Shown here: positions 1 to 6,638 of the stretch, one piece after another
Numbering within the stretch: the stretch's first letter is position 1
Layout of the letters: every line of letters begins with the position of its first letter
Assembly: GCA_947456315.1 (NCBI GenBank)
Contig: CANGRU010000096.1
Span: forward strand, 1-6,638
Reading direction: 5' to 3'
Source of the DNA: Beijerinckiaceae bacterium
Lineage (GTDB): Bacteria; Pseudomonadota; Alphaproteobacteria; Rhizobiales; Beijerinckiaceae
DNA length: 6,638 bases
Position numbers and translations under genes: made by a program
Notes under the pieces: generated by a model
The model's database searches: none
What the model was told of the DNA's origin: nothing
Seen by the model: the letters and a program-made list of their open reading frames with translations, nothing else

Positions 1-1229
1 CCTGCGGCCTCTTCCGCGCGCGCAAACCAGGCGCTCGTGTCAAAGCCGAGCCAGGTCGCCGTATTGGCGAGATTTTGTGCCGATGAATAATCATGGCGCG
101 CCGCTTTGGCGAGTTCTGCGAGAGCTGCAAAGACGGCTGCCGTGTTGAGATCGTCCAACAGCGCTTCGACAATGCTGGCATGGGGCACGGGTTGAGCTGA
201 ACCAATCTTGTGCCGCGCGACAATATCCGCCCAGTTTTCAAGCGTCTTTTGTGTCTCGTCCAACGCACGCGCGGTCCAGTCGATCGGCTGGCGATAATGG
301 GTGCGCAGCATGGCAAGGCGCAACACATCGCCAGCCCATTTCTGGCCACCGAAATCATCTGTCGCCAGAAGCTGCCGGATGGTGATGAAATTGCCCAGGC
401 TCTTGGACATTTTCTCGCCTTCGACCTGCAAGAAGCCATTGTGCATCCACACATTGGCCATGACATCATGACCAAAGGCACACCGCGATTGCGCGATTTC
501 ATTTTCATGATGCGGGAACACAAGATCGATCCCGCCACCATGAATATCGAATGTCTCGCCCAGATGTTTCCAGCTCATCGCTGAACATTCAATGTGCCAG
601 CCCGGACGCCCACGCCCCCATGGCGACTCCCAGCCGGGTTCGTGGTCTTTGGAGGGCTTCCACAAGACAAAATCCATATCATCGCGCTTGTAGGCGGCGA
701 CATCGACGCGCGCACCGGCAATCATTTCGTCCAGCGGACGGCGTGACAGCTGGCCATAATCACGCATCGAGGGCACAGAAAAGAGCACATGGCCTTCCGC
801 TGCATAAGCGTGACCGGCTGCGATCAGCTTTTCGATGATGGTGATCATCTCGGCAATATGTTCGGTTGCCCGCGGCTCGACATCGGGCGCCAGACAGCCC
901 AGCGCTGCGACATCTTCGTGGAAGATACGGGCGGTCTCTTCGGTCAAGGCACGGATCGATATGCCACGCTCGGCTGCGCGGGCGTTGATCTTGTCATCCA
1001 CGTCCGTGATGTTGCGCACATAGGTCACAGCACCCGCGCCATAGAGATGGCGCAACAGGCGGTTGAGCACGTCGAACACAATGATCGGACGCGCATTGCC
1101 GATATGGGCATAGTCATAAACGGTGGGGCCGCAGACATAGAGGCGCACGCGTGCCGCATCGATCGGCACGAAGTCTTCCTTCTGGCGTGTCAGCGTATTG
1201 TAGAGCCGCAATTGCGGAACCTGAGACAT
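1..1229 (-). CDS. cysS: Cysteinyl-tRNA synthetase, C-terminus cut off by window edge
   Basis: Class I aminoacyl-tRNA synthetase that activates cysteine with ATP and loads it onto tRNA-Cys in the cytoplasm. The reverse strand is open from the ATG at 1229 to the window edge, giving 409 residues. Family members have about 460, so roughly 50-60 C-terminal residues lie outside. The ATP-binding HIGH motif is HIGN at residues 42-45 and the KMSKS loop is exact at 273-277 (EKMSKSLGN). The four zinc ligands that select cysteine are all present: C33 (in YVCGPTVYD), C215 (HIECSAMS), H240 and E244 (FPHHENE). Their spacing matches E. coli C28/C209/H234/E238. GGGIDL and the following HHENE block are also typical. 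The start is supported by an AAGGGG Shine-Dalgarno at 1240-1235, five bases upstream. The gene lies divergent from the small secreted-protein gene at 1500, and its leader may carry regulation (1246-1359). Identification is essentially certain. Confidence 0.97.
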   Translation of the reverse strand, partial: MSQVPQLRLYNTLTRQKEDFVPIDAARVRLYVCGPTVYDYAHIGNARPIIVFDVLNRLLRHLYGAGAVTYVRNITDVDDKINARAAERGISIRALTEETARIFHEDVAALGCLAPDVEPRATEHIAEMITIIEKLIAAGHAYAAEGHVLFSVPSMRDYGQLSRRPLDEMIAGARVDVAAYKRDDMDFVLWKPSKDHEPGWESPWGRGRPGWHIECSAMSWKHLGETFDIHGGGIDLVFPHHENEIAQSRCAFGHDVMANVWMHNGFLQVEGEKMSKSLGNFITIRQLLATDDFGGQKWAGDVLRLAMLRTHYRQPIDWTARALDETQKTLENWADIVARHKIGSAQPVPHASIVEALLDDLNTAAVFAALAELAKAARHDYSSAQNLANTATWLGFDTSAWFARAEEAA

Positions 1230-1245
1230 GGTTTCCCCTTCGGAC

Positions 1246-1309
1246 CTGCTGGCCGGGGGCTTTGCTTCTTCACGAAGGTCTTGGGATGCAAGACGGCGCC
1301 AGCCAGCAG
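1246..1309 (-). promoter_or_regulatory. Foldable leader RNA in front of cysS
   Basis: On the cysS transcript, CUGCUGGCUGG (1309-1299) can pair with CCGGCCAGCAG (1256-1246) over 11 bp with a single G-U pair. Inside it sits a perfect 6-bp hairpin, GUCUUG/CAAGAC with a 5-nt loop (1294-1278). Competing pairings exist: CCUUCG (1278-1273) with CGAAGG (1242-1237), which would occlude part of the cysS Shine-Dalgarno, and GACCU (1280-1276) with AGGUC (1247-1243). No U-run follows, so if the structure regulates, translational control is more likely than termination. The pairings are read directly from the sequence; the function is inference. Confidence 0.35.
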
Positions 1310-1314
1310 AGGTG

Positions 1315-1359
1315 CTAGCTAATAATAATCCGGCAGATGGTGCAGGTCGTGCGCGTCAT
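1315..1359 (-). CDS. Possible 14-codon cysS leader peptide with two Cys codons
   Basis: A short reading frame on the cysS strand encodes [14 protein letters not shown] and stops with TAG at 1317-1315, 86 bases before the cysS ATG. Cys codons (TGC) are codons 6 and 9. It has no Shine-Dalgarno, but the proposed promoter would start transcription about at its ATG, so it could be read from a leaderless mRNA, as described for the trp leader peptide of Sinorhizobium. The stop codon lies about five bases before the first arm of the foldable cysS leader, so a terminating ribosome would cover that arm. A chance ORF of this size is quite possible; only conservation in relatives would settle it. Confidence 0.3.
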   Translation of the reverse strand: MTRTTCTICRIIIS

Positions 1360-1365
1360 GGGGGC

Positions 1366-1395
1366 ACATTGGTCGAAAAGTCCCGCCCCCGTCAA
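1366..1395 (-). promoter_or_regulatory. Possible sigma-70-type promoter for cysS
   Basis: On the reverse strand TTGACG (1395-1390) is a good -35 box. It is followed after 17 bases by CCAATG (1372-1367), or one base later by CAATGT, which is a weak -10. The predicted transcription start falls near 1360, immediately before the ATG of the short leader frame at 1359. Only the -35 element is convincing. Confidence 0.35.
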
Positions 1396-1499
1396 GCACG
1401 ACCGGCCCGAGCGGTTAACGGCATTAAGAAAGTCTCAACGCCGCTATGGCAAAAAGACAGCCTGTTTTCACTCCCCGTGCACCTGTCAGGCCGCCCTCC

Positions 1500-1781
1500 A
1501 TGCGTATTGTGTCCCGCGCCCTTTGCTCTGTCATTCTGGCTGGCCTGCTCGCTGCCAGCCCTGCTCTGGCGCAGGAAACCTTCTTTATCCCCAAAGATGA
1601 CGGCTATGGGGTCGGTGACTGTCTGGCCTCCGGCACAAGCTGTGCCCGGACCGTGGCTGATGCCTGGTGCGCTGCCATGGGCCGCGGCCCCTCGGTCTCC
1701 TATGGTCTGGCCGAAGAGGCCACAATCGAGCGGATTGCCGCCCAAAGCGCACGCGGCTATCGCGTGACCTGCGCCGATTAA
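1500..1781 (+). CDS. Small exported cysteine-containing protein of unknown function
   Basis: Encodes 93 residues. The N-terminus is a classic Sec signal peptide: MRIVSRALC, a hydrophobic core SVILAGLLAAS, then PALA with probable cleavage after A24, giving a mature start at QETFF. The mature part of about 69 residues has four cysteines, C41, C48, C57 and C91, so two disulfides in the periplasm are plausible. The stretch TVADAWCAAMGRG followed by a serine/glycine block resembles small uncharacterised alphaproteobacterial secreted proteins I have seen, but I know no function. The ATG at 1446 would add 18 residues; I prefer 1500. The extra codons are rich in AGA, AGG and A/T-ending triplets unlike the rest, and the signal peptide is normal from M1 at 1500. 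Neither start has a strong ribosome-binding site. The gene is divergent from cysS and 174 bp upstream of the next exported-protein gene on the same strand. Confidence 0.75.
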   Translation: MRIVSRALCSVILAGLLAASPALAQETFFIPKDDGYGVGDCLASGTSCARTVADAWCAAMGRGPSVSYGLAEEATIERIAAQSARGYRVTCAD

Positions 1782-1944
1782 AGCCAGCGGAGAACGGCCA
1801 CCCCGCATGGCCTTGGGCACCGGGCTCTGCTAAGGAAAATCCCGCCCGAACCCCTTTTTGCCTTTTTGCCGCCACCAAGCGCGCTCAAGGAAGAGGTCCG
1901 GGTACCTGTCTGACCTGTCTTGGGGCGGGCTCGGGCGAGGCTTT

Positions 1945-1950
1945 AAGAGG
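1945..1950 (+). promoter_or_regulatory. Shine-Dalgarno of the DUF2865 gene
   Basis: AAGAGG lies five bases before the ATG at 1956 and fixes that start. The 174-bp gap before this gene (1782-1955) holds no recognisable terminator or clear promoter. It contains a weak GGCCA/TGGCC inverted repeat (1796-1812) and two tandem copies of CCTTTTTG (1853-1868). Confidence 0.7.
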
Positions 1951-1955
1951 ATTTC

Positions 1956-3137
1956 ATGACGCGGCATCTCCCTCAACATCAGGCGGGCAGCTTGCGCCCC
2001 GTGAGGCGTGTGCTGGCCGCGATCTGTCTCTTGTTCGGGATGGGCGGCGCTGAAACGACAGCCCTTGCCCAAGCCGTCGATTGCAACCGTCTGCAACAGC
2101 AAATCGTCGCGATGGGGCCTGCGGGTTCAGGCGATCCGGCACGCGCCCAACAATTCCGCGATGCCGTGCAGCGCCAAGCAGCCGAACTTGATCGCACAGT
2201 GGCTTATTCCAATTCGATTGGCTGTGGTCGTCGCCAATTCCTGTTCTTCGATGATAGCCCGCGCGAATGTCCGGCCATGACGCAACAGATTTCGCGCATG
2301 CGGTCCAACCTCGAGCAATTGCGCACACAAGCCGCGCAAGCAGGCGGTGATGACTCCGCACGCCGCGACCTCGTCGCGCGTTTTGACTCCGCCTGTCGTG
2401 GGCAGCCGCAGCAACGTAATGCGAGCGGCTTCCTCGATAGCCTGTTTGGACGCAACACCACCAGCAACGGCACGGCAACCGACCTGCCGCTGGAAGGCGA
2501 ACCTGTCACAGATGAAGAACCCGGCAGCGGATCATTTGCCGTATGCGTGCGCAGCTGTGATGGCGGCTTCTTCCCGGTCTCTTATTCTGCCAACCGCACG
2601 CGCTATCAGGAACTGGGCGAACTCTGTCAGGCCATGTGCCCGAATGTAGAGACACAGCTCTTCACCATGGCCTTTGGCCGCGAGGTCGAAAAATCTGTCG
2701 GTGCGGATGGCCGCCCCTATATGTCGCTGCCCAATGCCGGCAAATTCCGCACGAAATATGATCCCACCTGCACCTGCAAAAAAGCCGATCAGAGCTGGTC
2801 GGATGCGCTTGGCAATGCAGAACGTATGTTGGGGCGCGACAGCCGCCGTGATCAGATCGTGACACCCGAGCGCGCCGCCGAGCTCTCGCGCCCGCAAGCG
2901 GCCAAAGCGCAGCCTGCGAAAAAGCCCGACCCCAAAGCCGCACAAGCGGATCGCGATGCAGCCGCTGAAGCCGAGATCGGCTCGCAAGCGCCGACCGCCT
3001 CGCGCGAGTCGACCGGCATTGCGGCGGGCGGCGTAAGCAATGGGCGCAATTACTCGCTGAGTGACGGCACCAAGCGCGAAGTCACCACGCCGGATGGCAC
3101 TAAGAAGACTGTCCGGACAGTCGGGCCGCAGCTTTAA
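1956..3137 (+). CDS. DUF2865 family exported protein
   Basis: Encodes 393 residues. After a basic N-terminus, a hydrophobic segment (about 19-32) leads to ALAQA near residues 36-40, a probable signal-peptidase site, so the protein is likely periplasmic or surface-exposed. The mature part has ten cysteines: C43, C90, C105, C147, C197, C201, C224, C228, C272 and C274. Residues about 80-125 ([14 protein letters not shown], then a heptad-like [12 protein letters not shown]) and 195-275 ([39 protein letters not shown]) match the layout of DUF2865 as I recall it. Residues 309-345 are rich in Ala, Lys, Pro and Asp, probably disordered. The tail has two tandem 10-residue units, [10 protein letters not shown] and [10 protein letters not shown], the second ending in a VRTVGPQL terminus. 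Function is unknown for the family. The gene may be co-transcribed with the small exported protein upstream. Its last 38 bp overlap the end of gltX on the other strand. Confidence 0.88.
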   Translation: MTRHLPQHQAGSLRPVRRVLAAICLLFGMGGAETTALAQAVDCNRLQQQIVAMGPAGSGDPARAQQFRDAVQRQAAELDRTVAYSNSIGCGRRQFLFFDDSPRECPAMTQQISRMRSNLEQLRTQAAQAGGDDSARRDLVARFDSACRGQPQQRNASGFLDSLFGRNTTSNGTATDLPLEGEPVTDEEPGSGSFAVCVRSCDGGFFPVSYSANRTRYQELGELCQAMCPNVETQLFTMAFGREVEKSVGADGRPYMSLPNAGKFRTKYDPTCTCKKADQSWSDALGNAERMLGRDSRRDQIVTPERAAELSRPQAAKAQPAKKPDPKAAQADRDAAAEAEIGSQAPTASRESTGIAAGGVSNGRNYSLSDGTKREVTTPDGTKKTVRTVGPQL

Positions 3138-4440
3138 TCTTCCCGATCAAAGGCAAGAGCTGGGCGAGCTCGGGGCCGGATTCTTGAGCCGTCAAAGCCA
3201 AACGCAGAGGATGGAACAAAGCCTTGCCCTTGCGGCCGGTCTTGTCCTTGATTGCCGTTGTCCAGCGGCTCCATGTCTGCGCGTCATAAGGCTCGTCCGG
3301 CAACAATGCCAAAGCTTGTGCGCAAAACTCCGCATCTTCAATGACAGGCGTGATCGTCTGATCGACCACATGCCACCACGCGCGCACATCCACGAATGTT
3401 TCGAGATTGCCGCGCACAGCGATCCAGAATTGTTCTGACTTGCCGCCCGCAATGCCAGCTTCTGCCAGACGCTCCGACACAAGCGCGAAAGGCAGAGCAT
3501 GCAAAGTGCGTGCAGACAAAGTCGCCAGCTCGTTCTCGTCAAAACGCGCCGCTCCGCGCGACACATGCGAGAGATCGAACGCCTCGCCCAATTCTTGAAG
3601 CGATGTCACCGGATGCACGGCATCGGACGAGCCTGTGAGCGTGGCAAGCGCTGCAATGGCCAGCGGCTCAATGCCGGCGTCCCGCAAACCGCCAATCGAC
3701 AAAGAGCCCGAGCGCTTCGACAATCCCTCGCCACTGGCTGTGGTCAACAGATTGTGGTGCCCGAAAATCGGCGCCTGTCCGGCCAGCGTTTCAAACAGCT
3801 GGATCTGCACCGCCGTATTGGTGACGTGATCCTCGCCGCGAATGACATGCGTGATGCCCAGATCAATATCATCGACCACCGATGGCAGCGTGTAGAGATA
3901 AGTGCCGTCTTCGCGGATCAGCACGGGATCCGACAAAGAGCCCGCTTCGATATGGCTCTCGCCGCGCACCAGATCGTTCCAATGCATGGTGCGCTCTTCG
4001 AGCTTGAAGCGCCAATGGGCTTTTCGTCCCTGCGCTTCAAGTGCGGCGCGCTCTTCATCTGTCAGTTTGAGCGCTGCGCGATCATAAACCGGTGGCACGC
4101 CGCGCGCGATCTGGCGCTTGCGGCGGCGATCCAATTCATCGGCTGTCTCATAACAGGGATAGAGACGCCCCAAATCTTTCAGCTTTTGCGCGGCCGCATC
4201 ATACAGCGCGAAACGCTGCGACTGGCGCACGATCAGATCAGGATCAATGCCCATCCAGCGCAGATCGACTTCGATGGCTTGTGCATATTCTTCTTTGGAG
4301 CGCTCCAGATCCGTATCATCGAAGCGCAGCACAAAAGAGCCGCCTGCCTTTTTAGCAAAGAGGAAGTTGAAAAAAGCGGTGCGCGCATTGCCAATATGGA
4401 TGCGGCCGGTGGGGGATGGCGCGAAACGAACGCGGGTCAT
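3100..4440 (-). CDS. gltX: Glutamyl-tRNA synthetase
   Basis: Class I synthetase that attaches glutamate to tRNA-Glu in the cytoplasm. In bacteria without GlnRS, such enzymes also mischarge tRNA-Gln, which GatCAB then amidates. The product is 446 residues. The N-terminus [12 protein letters not shown] with HIGN at 15-18 is the GluRS signature, followed by [11 protein letters not shown] (38-48). The KMSKS-like loop is LSKRS at 240-244. The catalytic core continues through [10 protein letters not shown] and [12 protein letters not shown], and the C-terminal anticodon-binding part includes [15 protein letters not shown] (402-416) and ends in LLPLIG. The region around residue 96 has one cysteine (YPCYE), so the E. 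coli-type zinc site is absent; this is common in alphaproteobacterial copies. I chose M at 4440 because it begins the family motif and has GAGGAA at 4450-4445. An upstream ATG at 4527 would overlap nadE by 86 bp. It follows nadE after one base and is presumably translationally coupled. Whether this is the only gltX copy cannot be seen here. Confidence 0.96.
   Translation of the reverse strand: MTRVRFAPSPTGRIHIGNARTAFFNFLFAKKAGGSFVLRFDDTDLERSKEEYAQAIEVDLRWMGIDPDLIVRQSQRFALYDAAAQKLKDLGRLYPCYETADELDRRRKRQIARGVPPVYDRAALKLTDEERAALEAQGRKAHWRFKLEERTMHWNDLVRGESHIEAGSLSDPVLIREDGTYLYTLPSVVDDIDLGITHVIRGEDHVTNTAVQIQLFETLAGQAPIFGHHNLLTTASGEGLSKRSGSLSIGGLRDAGIEPLAIAALATLTGSSDAVHPVTSLQELGEAFDLSHVSRGAARFDENELATLSARTLHALPFALVSERLAEAGIAGGKSEQFWIAVRGNLETFVDVRAWWHVVDQTITPVIEDAEFCAQALALLPDEPYDAQTWSRWTTAIKDKTGRKGKALFHPLRLALTAQESGPELAQLLPLIGKIKAAARLSGQSS
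3107..3122. repeat. Perfect 16-bp palindrome in the convergent gene overlap
   Basis: GACTGTCCGGACAGTC is its own reverse complement and lies inside the 38-bp overlap where the DUF2865 gene and gltX both end. It can form a 6-bp stem with a CCGG loop on either transcript, just upstream of each stop codon. No U-run follows on either strand, so it is not a standard intrinsic terminator. It could mark or stabilise both 3' ends, or be coincidence. Confidence 0.6.
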
Positions 4441-4441
4441 G

Positions 4442-6193
4442 TCATTCCTCGAAACGCTCTGATGTGCCGAGCGGCTTTTTCGGTGCAATGGAAAGATCGG
4501 GCGTGCGCAACGGCGCGCCGGAATCACGAAAACGATTGACGATAGGGTAGCGGCGGTCGCGTCCGAAATTCTTGCGCGTCACCTTCACACCCGGCGCCGA
4601 TTGGCGGCGCTTGTATTCTGCCAGATAGAGCAGACGCTCGATCTTTTTGACGGTCTCAATATCATGCCCGCGCGCGACAATATCAGACACGCGCATTTCC
4701 TGTTCGACCAGACAGGCGAGAATATCATCGAGCACCGGATAGGGTGGCAGCGAATCCTCGTCCTTCTGGTTGTCGCGCAATTCGGCAGACGGCGGTTTGG
4801 TGATGATGTTTTCAGGGATCACCACGCCATCAGCGCCCAATGCGCCGTCGGGCTTCCAGCGGTTGCGCAAATGGCAGAGGCGGAAGACCTGCATTTTGTA
4901 GAGATCTTTGATCGGATTGAAGCCGCCATTCATGTCGCCATAAATGGTCGCATAGCCCACCGACATTTCCGACTTGTTGCCGGTGGTCACCAGCATGGGA
5001 CCGAATTTGTTCGATACCGACATGAGCAAAGTGCCACGCACGCGGCTTTGCAGATTTTCTTCCGTCAGATCGCGCGCCCGACCTGCAAAGAGCGGCGCCA
5101 AAATCTGCTCGATCCCTTCGACCGCAGGTGCGATGGGCAGAATATCATAGCGCACACGCAGAGCATCCGCGCAGGCTTTGGCATCGGTCAGCGATTCTTG
5201 TGAGGTGTAACGGAACGGCAGCATGATGCAGTGAACACGCTCGGGGCCCAAAGCATCTGCCGCCATGGCAGCACACAGCGCGGAATCAATGCCGCCAGAC
5301 AGACCCAGCACGACGCTGGCAAAGCCATTCTTCTCGACATAATCGCGCAGGCCCAGCACACAGGCCGCGTAGTCCGCCGCATCCCCTTCGGGCAAAACCG
5401 CACGCTCGCCTTGCGCACAAGACCAGCCATCACGCCCGCGCTCAAAGGTGCACAGCGAGATGCGCGCTTCAAAGGCCGGCATTTGCACAACCAAGGCACG
5501 ATCGGCATTGAGCACAAAAGATGCGCCATCAAACACCAGCTCGTCCTGTCCACCGATCTGGTTGAGATAGACGAGCGGAAGCTCTGTTTCGATCACGCGC
5601 GAAAGGGCAATCTGCACGCGCTCGTCATTCTTGCCGTGCCAATAGGGCGAGCCATTGGGAACGAGCAGGATTTCAGCACCCGTCTCGGCCAGACATTCGC
5701 AGACCTCTTCCGACCAGATGTCTTCACACACAGGCACGCCAAGGCGCACGCCCTTGAACACCATCGGTCCGGGCAGAGGGCCCGGCGCAAAAACGCGCTT
5801 TTCATCGAAGACGCCATAATTGGGCAGGTCGACTTTGAAGCGCACAGCTTCGATGCGCCCGCCACTCAGCAAGGCATAGGCATTGTAGAGCTTGTCATCC
5901 TCGACCCAGGGCAGACCTACCAGAAGGGCCGGACCACCATCGGCGGTCTCGCGCGCCAGCTCCTCGGCAGCGGTGCGGCAGGCCTCCTGAAAGGCGGGCT
6001 TGAGCACGAGGTCTTCGGGCGGATAGCCCGCCAGATTGAGCTCGGGGAACATGACCAGATCCGCCCCCTTGGCCGCAGCTTCGGCACGCGCGGCACGCAC
6101 AATGCCAGCATTGCCGGTGATGTCACCGACAGTCGAGCGGGTCTGGGCGAGGGCAAGGACGAGACGGTCCGTCCGGACGGGGCTTGAGGTCAT
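4442..6193 (-). CDS. nadE: Glutamine-dependent NAD+ synthetase
   Basis: Catalyses the last step of NAD+ synthesis: ATP-dependent amidation of nicotinic acid adenine dinucleotide with ammonia taken from glutamine. The 583-residue two-domain form is visible. The N-terminal nitrilase-like glutaminase (about 10-255) has the Glu-Lys-Cys triad E51 ([14 protein letters not shown]), K120 ([13 protein letters not shown]) and C156 (VPVCEDIW). The C-terminal synthetase (about 270-540) has the PP-loop SGGIDS at 299-304, then [17 protein letters not shown] and [14 protein letters not shown], and [14 protein letters not shown]. No key residue is missing and the length is usual for this class. The start is uncertain: an ATG at 6202 adds three residues (MVL) but would lie inside a plausible -10 box, whereas the ATG at 6193 would be the first codon of a leaderless transcript. 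Neither start has a Shine-Dalgarno. gltX follows after one base in the same operon. Function is near certain. Confidence 0.96.
   Translation of the reverse strand: MTSSPVRTDRLVLALAQTRSTVGDITGNAGIVRAARAEAAAKGADLVMFPELNLAGYPPEDLVLKPAFQEACRTAAEELARETADGGPALLVGLPWVEDDKLYNAYALLSGGRIEAVRFKVDLPNYGVFDEKRVFAPGPLPGPMVFKGVRLGVPVCEDIWSEEVCECLAETGAEILLVPNGSPYWHGKNDERVQIALSRVIETELPLVYLNQIGGQDELVFDGASFVLNADRALVVQMPAFEARISLCTFERGRDGWSCAQGERAVLPEGDAADYAACVLGLRDYVEKNGFASVVLGLSGGIDSALCAAMAADALGPERVHCIMLPFRYTSQESLTDAKACADALRVRYDILPIAPAVEGIEQILAPLFAGRARDLTEENLQSRVRGTLLMSVSNKFGPMLVTTGNKSEMSVGYATIYGDMNGGFNPIKDLYKMQVFRLCHLRNRWKPDGALGADGVVIPENIITKPPSAELRDNQKDEDSLPPYPVLDDILACLVEQEMRVSDIVARGHDIETVKKIERLLYLAEYKRRQSAPGVKVTRKNFGRDRRYPIVNRFRDSGAPLRTPDLSIAPKKPLGTSERFEE
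4445..4450 (-). promoter_or_regulatory. gltX ribosome-binding site at the end of nadE
   Basis: GAGGAA lies four bases before the gltX ATG (4440). It forms the last two sense codons of nadE, which finishes with TGA at 4444-4442. Ribosomes ending nadE would be placed on the gltX start, which argues for coupled translation in one operon. Confidence 0.8.
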
Positions 6194-6199
6194 AAGAAC

Positions 6200-6228
6200 C
6201 ATCTAACCCGAGAGGCCCCAAGGGGCAA
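6200..6228 (-). promoter_or_regulatory. Possible nadE-gltX promoter giving a leaderless mRNA
   Basis: On the reverse strand TTGCCC (6228-6223) and TAGATG (6205-6200) are separated by exactly 17 bases. Transcription would begin about seven bases past the -10, at the ATG at 6193. This explains the missing Shine-Dalgarno. Matches to consensus are only moderate. Confidence 0.35.
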
Positions 6229-6238
6229 TGGAGGGGCC
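6214..6238. repeat. GC-rich inverted repeat upstream of nadE
   Basis: GGCCCC (6214-6219) and GGGGCC (6233-6238) are exact inverted copies separated by 13 bases. An alternative tighter stem is GCCCC-AA-GGGGC (6215-6226). It overlaps the proposed nadE promoter, so it could affect expression at the DNA level, or simply be part of the repeat-rich gap. Confidence 0.45.
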
Positions 6239-6294
6239 CATTCCCCCCTTGAGGGGAAGGAAAAGGGGGGCAGGATCGCGCGCATTTTCCCGCC

Positions 6295-6373
6295 CGTCAT
6301 TGCGAGCGAAGCGAAGCAATCCAGAAGCCTCCTGTTGCTTTCTGGATTGCTTCGCCTTCGGCTCGCAATGACG
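6295..6373. repeat. Long CATTGCGAG-type palindromic repeat
   Basis: The left arm 6295-6325 starts CGTCATTGCGAGCGAAGCGA, continues AGCAATCCAGA, and is mirrored by the right arm 6341-6373. The 31 paired positions match, with two single-base insertions (an extra C and an extra G) in the right arm. The stem can extend inward through AGAAGC/GCTTTCT with one bulge, leaving a loop of about eight bases. This motif is a well-known dispersed intergenic palindrome in many bacteria. No transposase is encoded here, so any mobilisation would be in trans. Confidence 0.85.
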
Positions 6374-6399
6374 ATGAAGACGGCAAAACCCCCACCCCG

Positions 6400-6417
6400 C
6401 TCGGGCTATCGCCCGAG
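6400..6417. repeat. Short perfect hairpin inside the composite repeat
   Basis: CTCGGGC-TATC-GCCCGAG is a 7-bp stem with a 4-base loop. On the minus strand it lies about 37 bases past the dioxygenase stop codon, a position suited to a transcript end, but no U-run follows. Confidence 0.75.
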
Positions 6418-6453
6418 TCGTCCCTCCCCTCAAGGGGGAGGGAGGAATGCGGA

Positions 6454-6638
6454 CTACCCAAACACGTAAGCATCCATCATCAGCACGCCATATTCGCAGG
6501 ATGTGTGGACGCGTTTGCCCTTGGCCCCCTCGCCGGCCGCGCCATAGGCGAAAGGCAGGGGCAGGAAGTGTTCGGCGCTCGGGTGGTTTTGGCGGGCGGC
6601 CGGCGCGCTTGTTGCCCAAGCCGCCAGATCATCCGCAC
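6454..6638 (-). CDS. LigB/DODA-type extradiol ring-opening dioxygenase, C-terminal part
   Basis: Only the last 60 codons are in the window, entering from the right edge and ending with TAG at 6456-6454. The visible sequence contains W..SAPAARQNHPSAEHFLPL, then FAYGAAGEGAKGKRVH, and ends GVLMMDAYVFG. The HPSAEHFLPL block followed by a glycine-rich turn and a terminal GV-L-MDAY-FG is the C-terminal signature of class III extradiol dioxygenases of the DODA/YgiD type, which cleave catechol-like rings using a non-haem metal. The histidine in HPSAEHF is the conserved one in this block. The N-terminal metal ligands are outside the window, so activity and substrate cannot be judged. The gene runs in the same direction as nadE but is separated from it by the composite repeat, so the two are probably transcribed separately. 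The ending sequence shows no frameshift. Confidence 0.85.
   Translation of the reverse strand, partial: ADDLAAWATSAPAARQNHPSAEHFLPLPFAYGAAGEGAKGKRVHTSCEYGVLMMDAYVFG

Larger units (their letters stand above)
6240..6448. repeat. Composite intergenic repeat with nested inverted repeats
   Basis: The ends are imperfect inverted copies: 6240-6261 (core CCCCCCTTGAGGGG) and 6421-6448 (core CCCCTCAAGGGGG), the right end having six extra bases. Between them sit the long hairpin at 6295-6373 and a smaller one at 6400-6417. It fills most of the gap between the dioxygenase gene and nadE, and I see no protein gene in it. Both motif types recur between genes in alphaproteobacteria from general knowledge, so this looks like a REP/MITE-like mosaic. 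As RNA it could end the dioxygenase transcript. Confidence 0.7.

Noticed and set aside
1415..1427. TTAA-N5-TTAA as a possible CtrA site upstream of the small exported protein
   Set aside because: CtrA sites have a seven-base spacer (TTAA-N7-TTAAC); five bases put the half-sites on the wrong helical spacing.
1446..1499. An upstream ATG for the small exported protein
   Set aside because: The added 18 codons have atypical codon choice (AGA, AGG, A/T third positions), and the signal peptide is normal from the ATG at 1500.
1796..1812. GGCCA/TGGCC inverted repeat after the small gene as a terminator
   Set aside because: Only a 5-bp stem with a 7-base loop and no U-run, so it is too weak to call.
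1392..1820. A 142-codon reverse-strand frame opposite the small exported protein
   Set aside because: It is a mirror of the plus-strand gene; the plus strand has a convincing signal peptide and cysteine pattern, and the reverse product shows no recognisable domain.
4441..4527. A longer gltX start giving 29 extra residues
   Set aside because: It would overlap nadE by 86 bp. The family motif begins at M 4440, which has its own GAGGAA ribosome-binding site.
3499..4539. A 346-codon plus-strand frame opposite gltX
   Set aside because: Antisense shadow of a clearly conserved GluRS, with composition typical of reverse-read GC-rich genes.
6169..6180. Palindrome CCGTCCGGACGG near the start of nadE
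   Set aside because: It lies in coding sequence, is fully GC-rich and short enough to be chance. It shares only the TCCGGA centre with the palindrome at 3107.
5231..6187. A 318-codon plus-strand frame opposite nadE
   Set aside because: Antisense shadow of NAD+ synthetase; no recognisable domain.
6203..6619. A 138-codon reverse-strand open frame between nadE and the right edge
   Set aside because: It reads through the composite repeat and is out of frame with the recognisable dioxygenase end at 6454-6638. Its product is low-complexity repeat translation.

Overview
The window looks like chromosomal DNA from an alphaproteobacterium. The composition is moderately GC-rich. There is a DUF2865-type secreted protein, a family known mainly from Hyphomicrobiales/Rhizobiales and relatives. 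The GluRS has a cysteine-poor zinc region of the kind common in that class. The intergenic repeats, of the CATTGCGAG...AAGCAATC and CCCCTTGAGGGG types, are also frequent there. I infer the class and cannot name the genus.

Layout from left to right. (1) Positions 1-1229, minus strand: cysS (cysteinyl-tRNA synthetase), which lacks its C-terminus because the window starts inside it. (2) Positions 1230-1499: an intergenic stretch with a possible cysS promoter, a 14-codon reading frame containing two Cys codons, and a foldable leader next to the cysS ribosome-binding site. (3) Positions 1500-3137, plus strand: two genes for exported cysteine-containing proteins, a 93-residue unknown and a 393-residue DUF2865 protein. 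(4) Positions 3100-6193, minus strand: nadE (glutamine-dependent NAD+ synthetase) followed after 1 nt by gltX (glutamyl-tRNA synthetase). gltX converges on the DUF2865 gene and overlaps it by 38 bp. (5) Positions 6194-6453: the nadE promoter region and a roughly 210-bp composite of nested inverted repeats. (6) Positions 6454-6638, minus strand: the C-terminal end of a LigB/DODA-type extradiol dioxygenase.

Functionally this is mostly housekeeping. CysS and GltX charge tRNAs, and NadE makes NAD+ using glutamine as nitrogen donor. nadE and gltX are very probably one operon. The two exported proteins have even numbers of mature cysteines, which fits disulfide-bonded periplasmic proteins, but their roles are unknown.

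I found no defence system, CRISPR array, transposase or phage genes. The most interesting undescribed candidate is the cysS leader: a Cys-codon peptide that may be translated from a leaderless transcript, followed by competing RNA pairings near the cysS Shine-Dalgarno. It is a hypothesis from reading the sequence and is untested.
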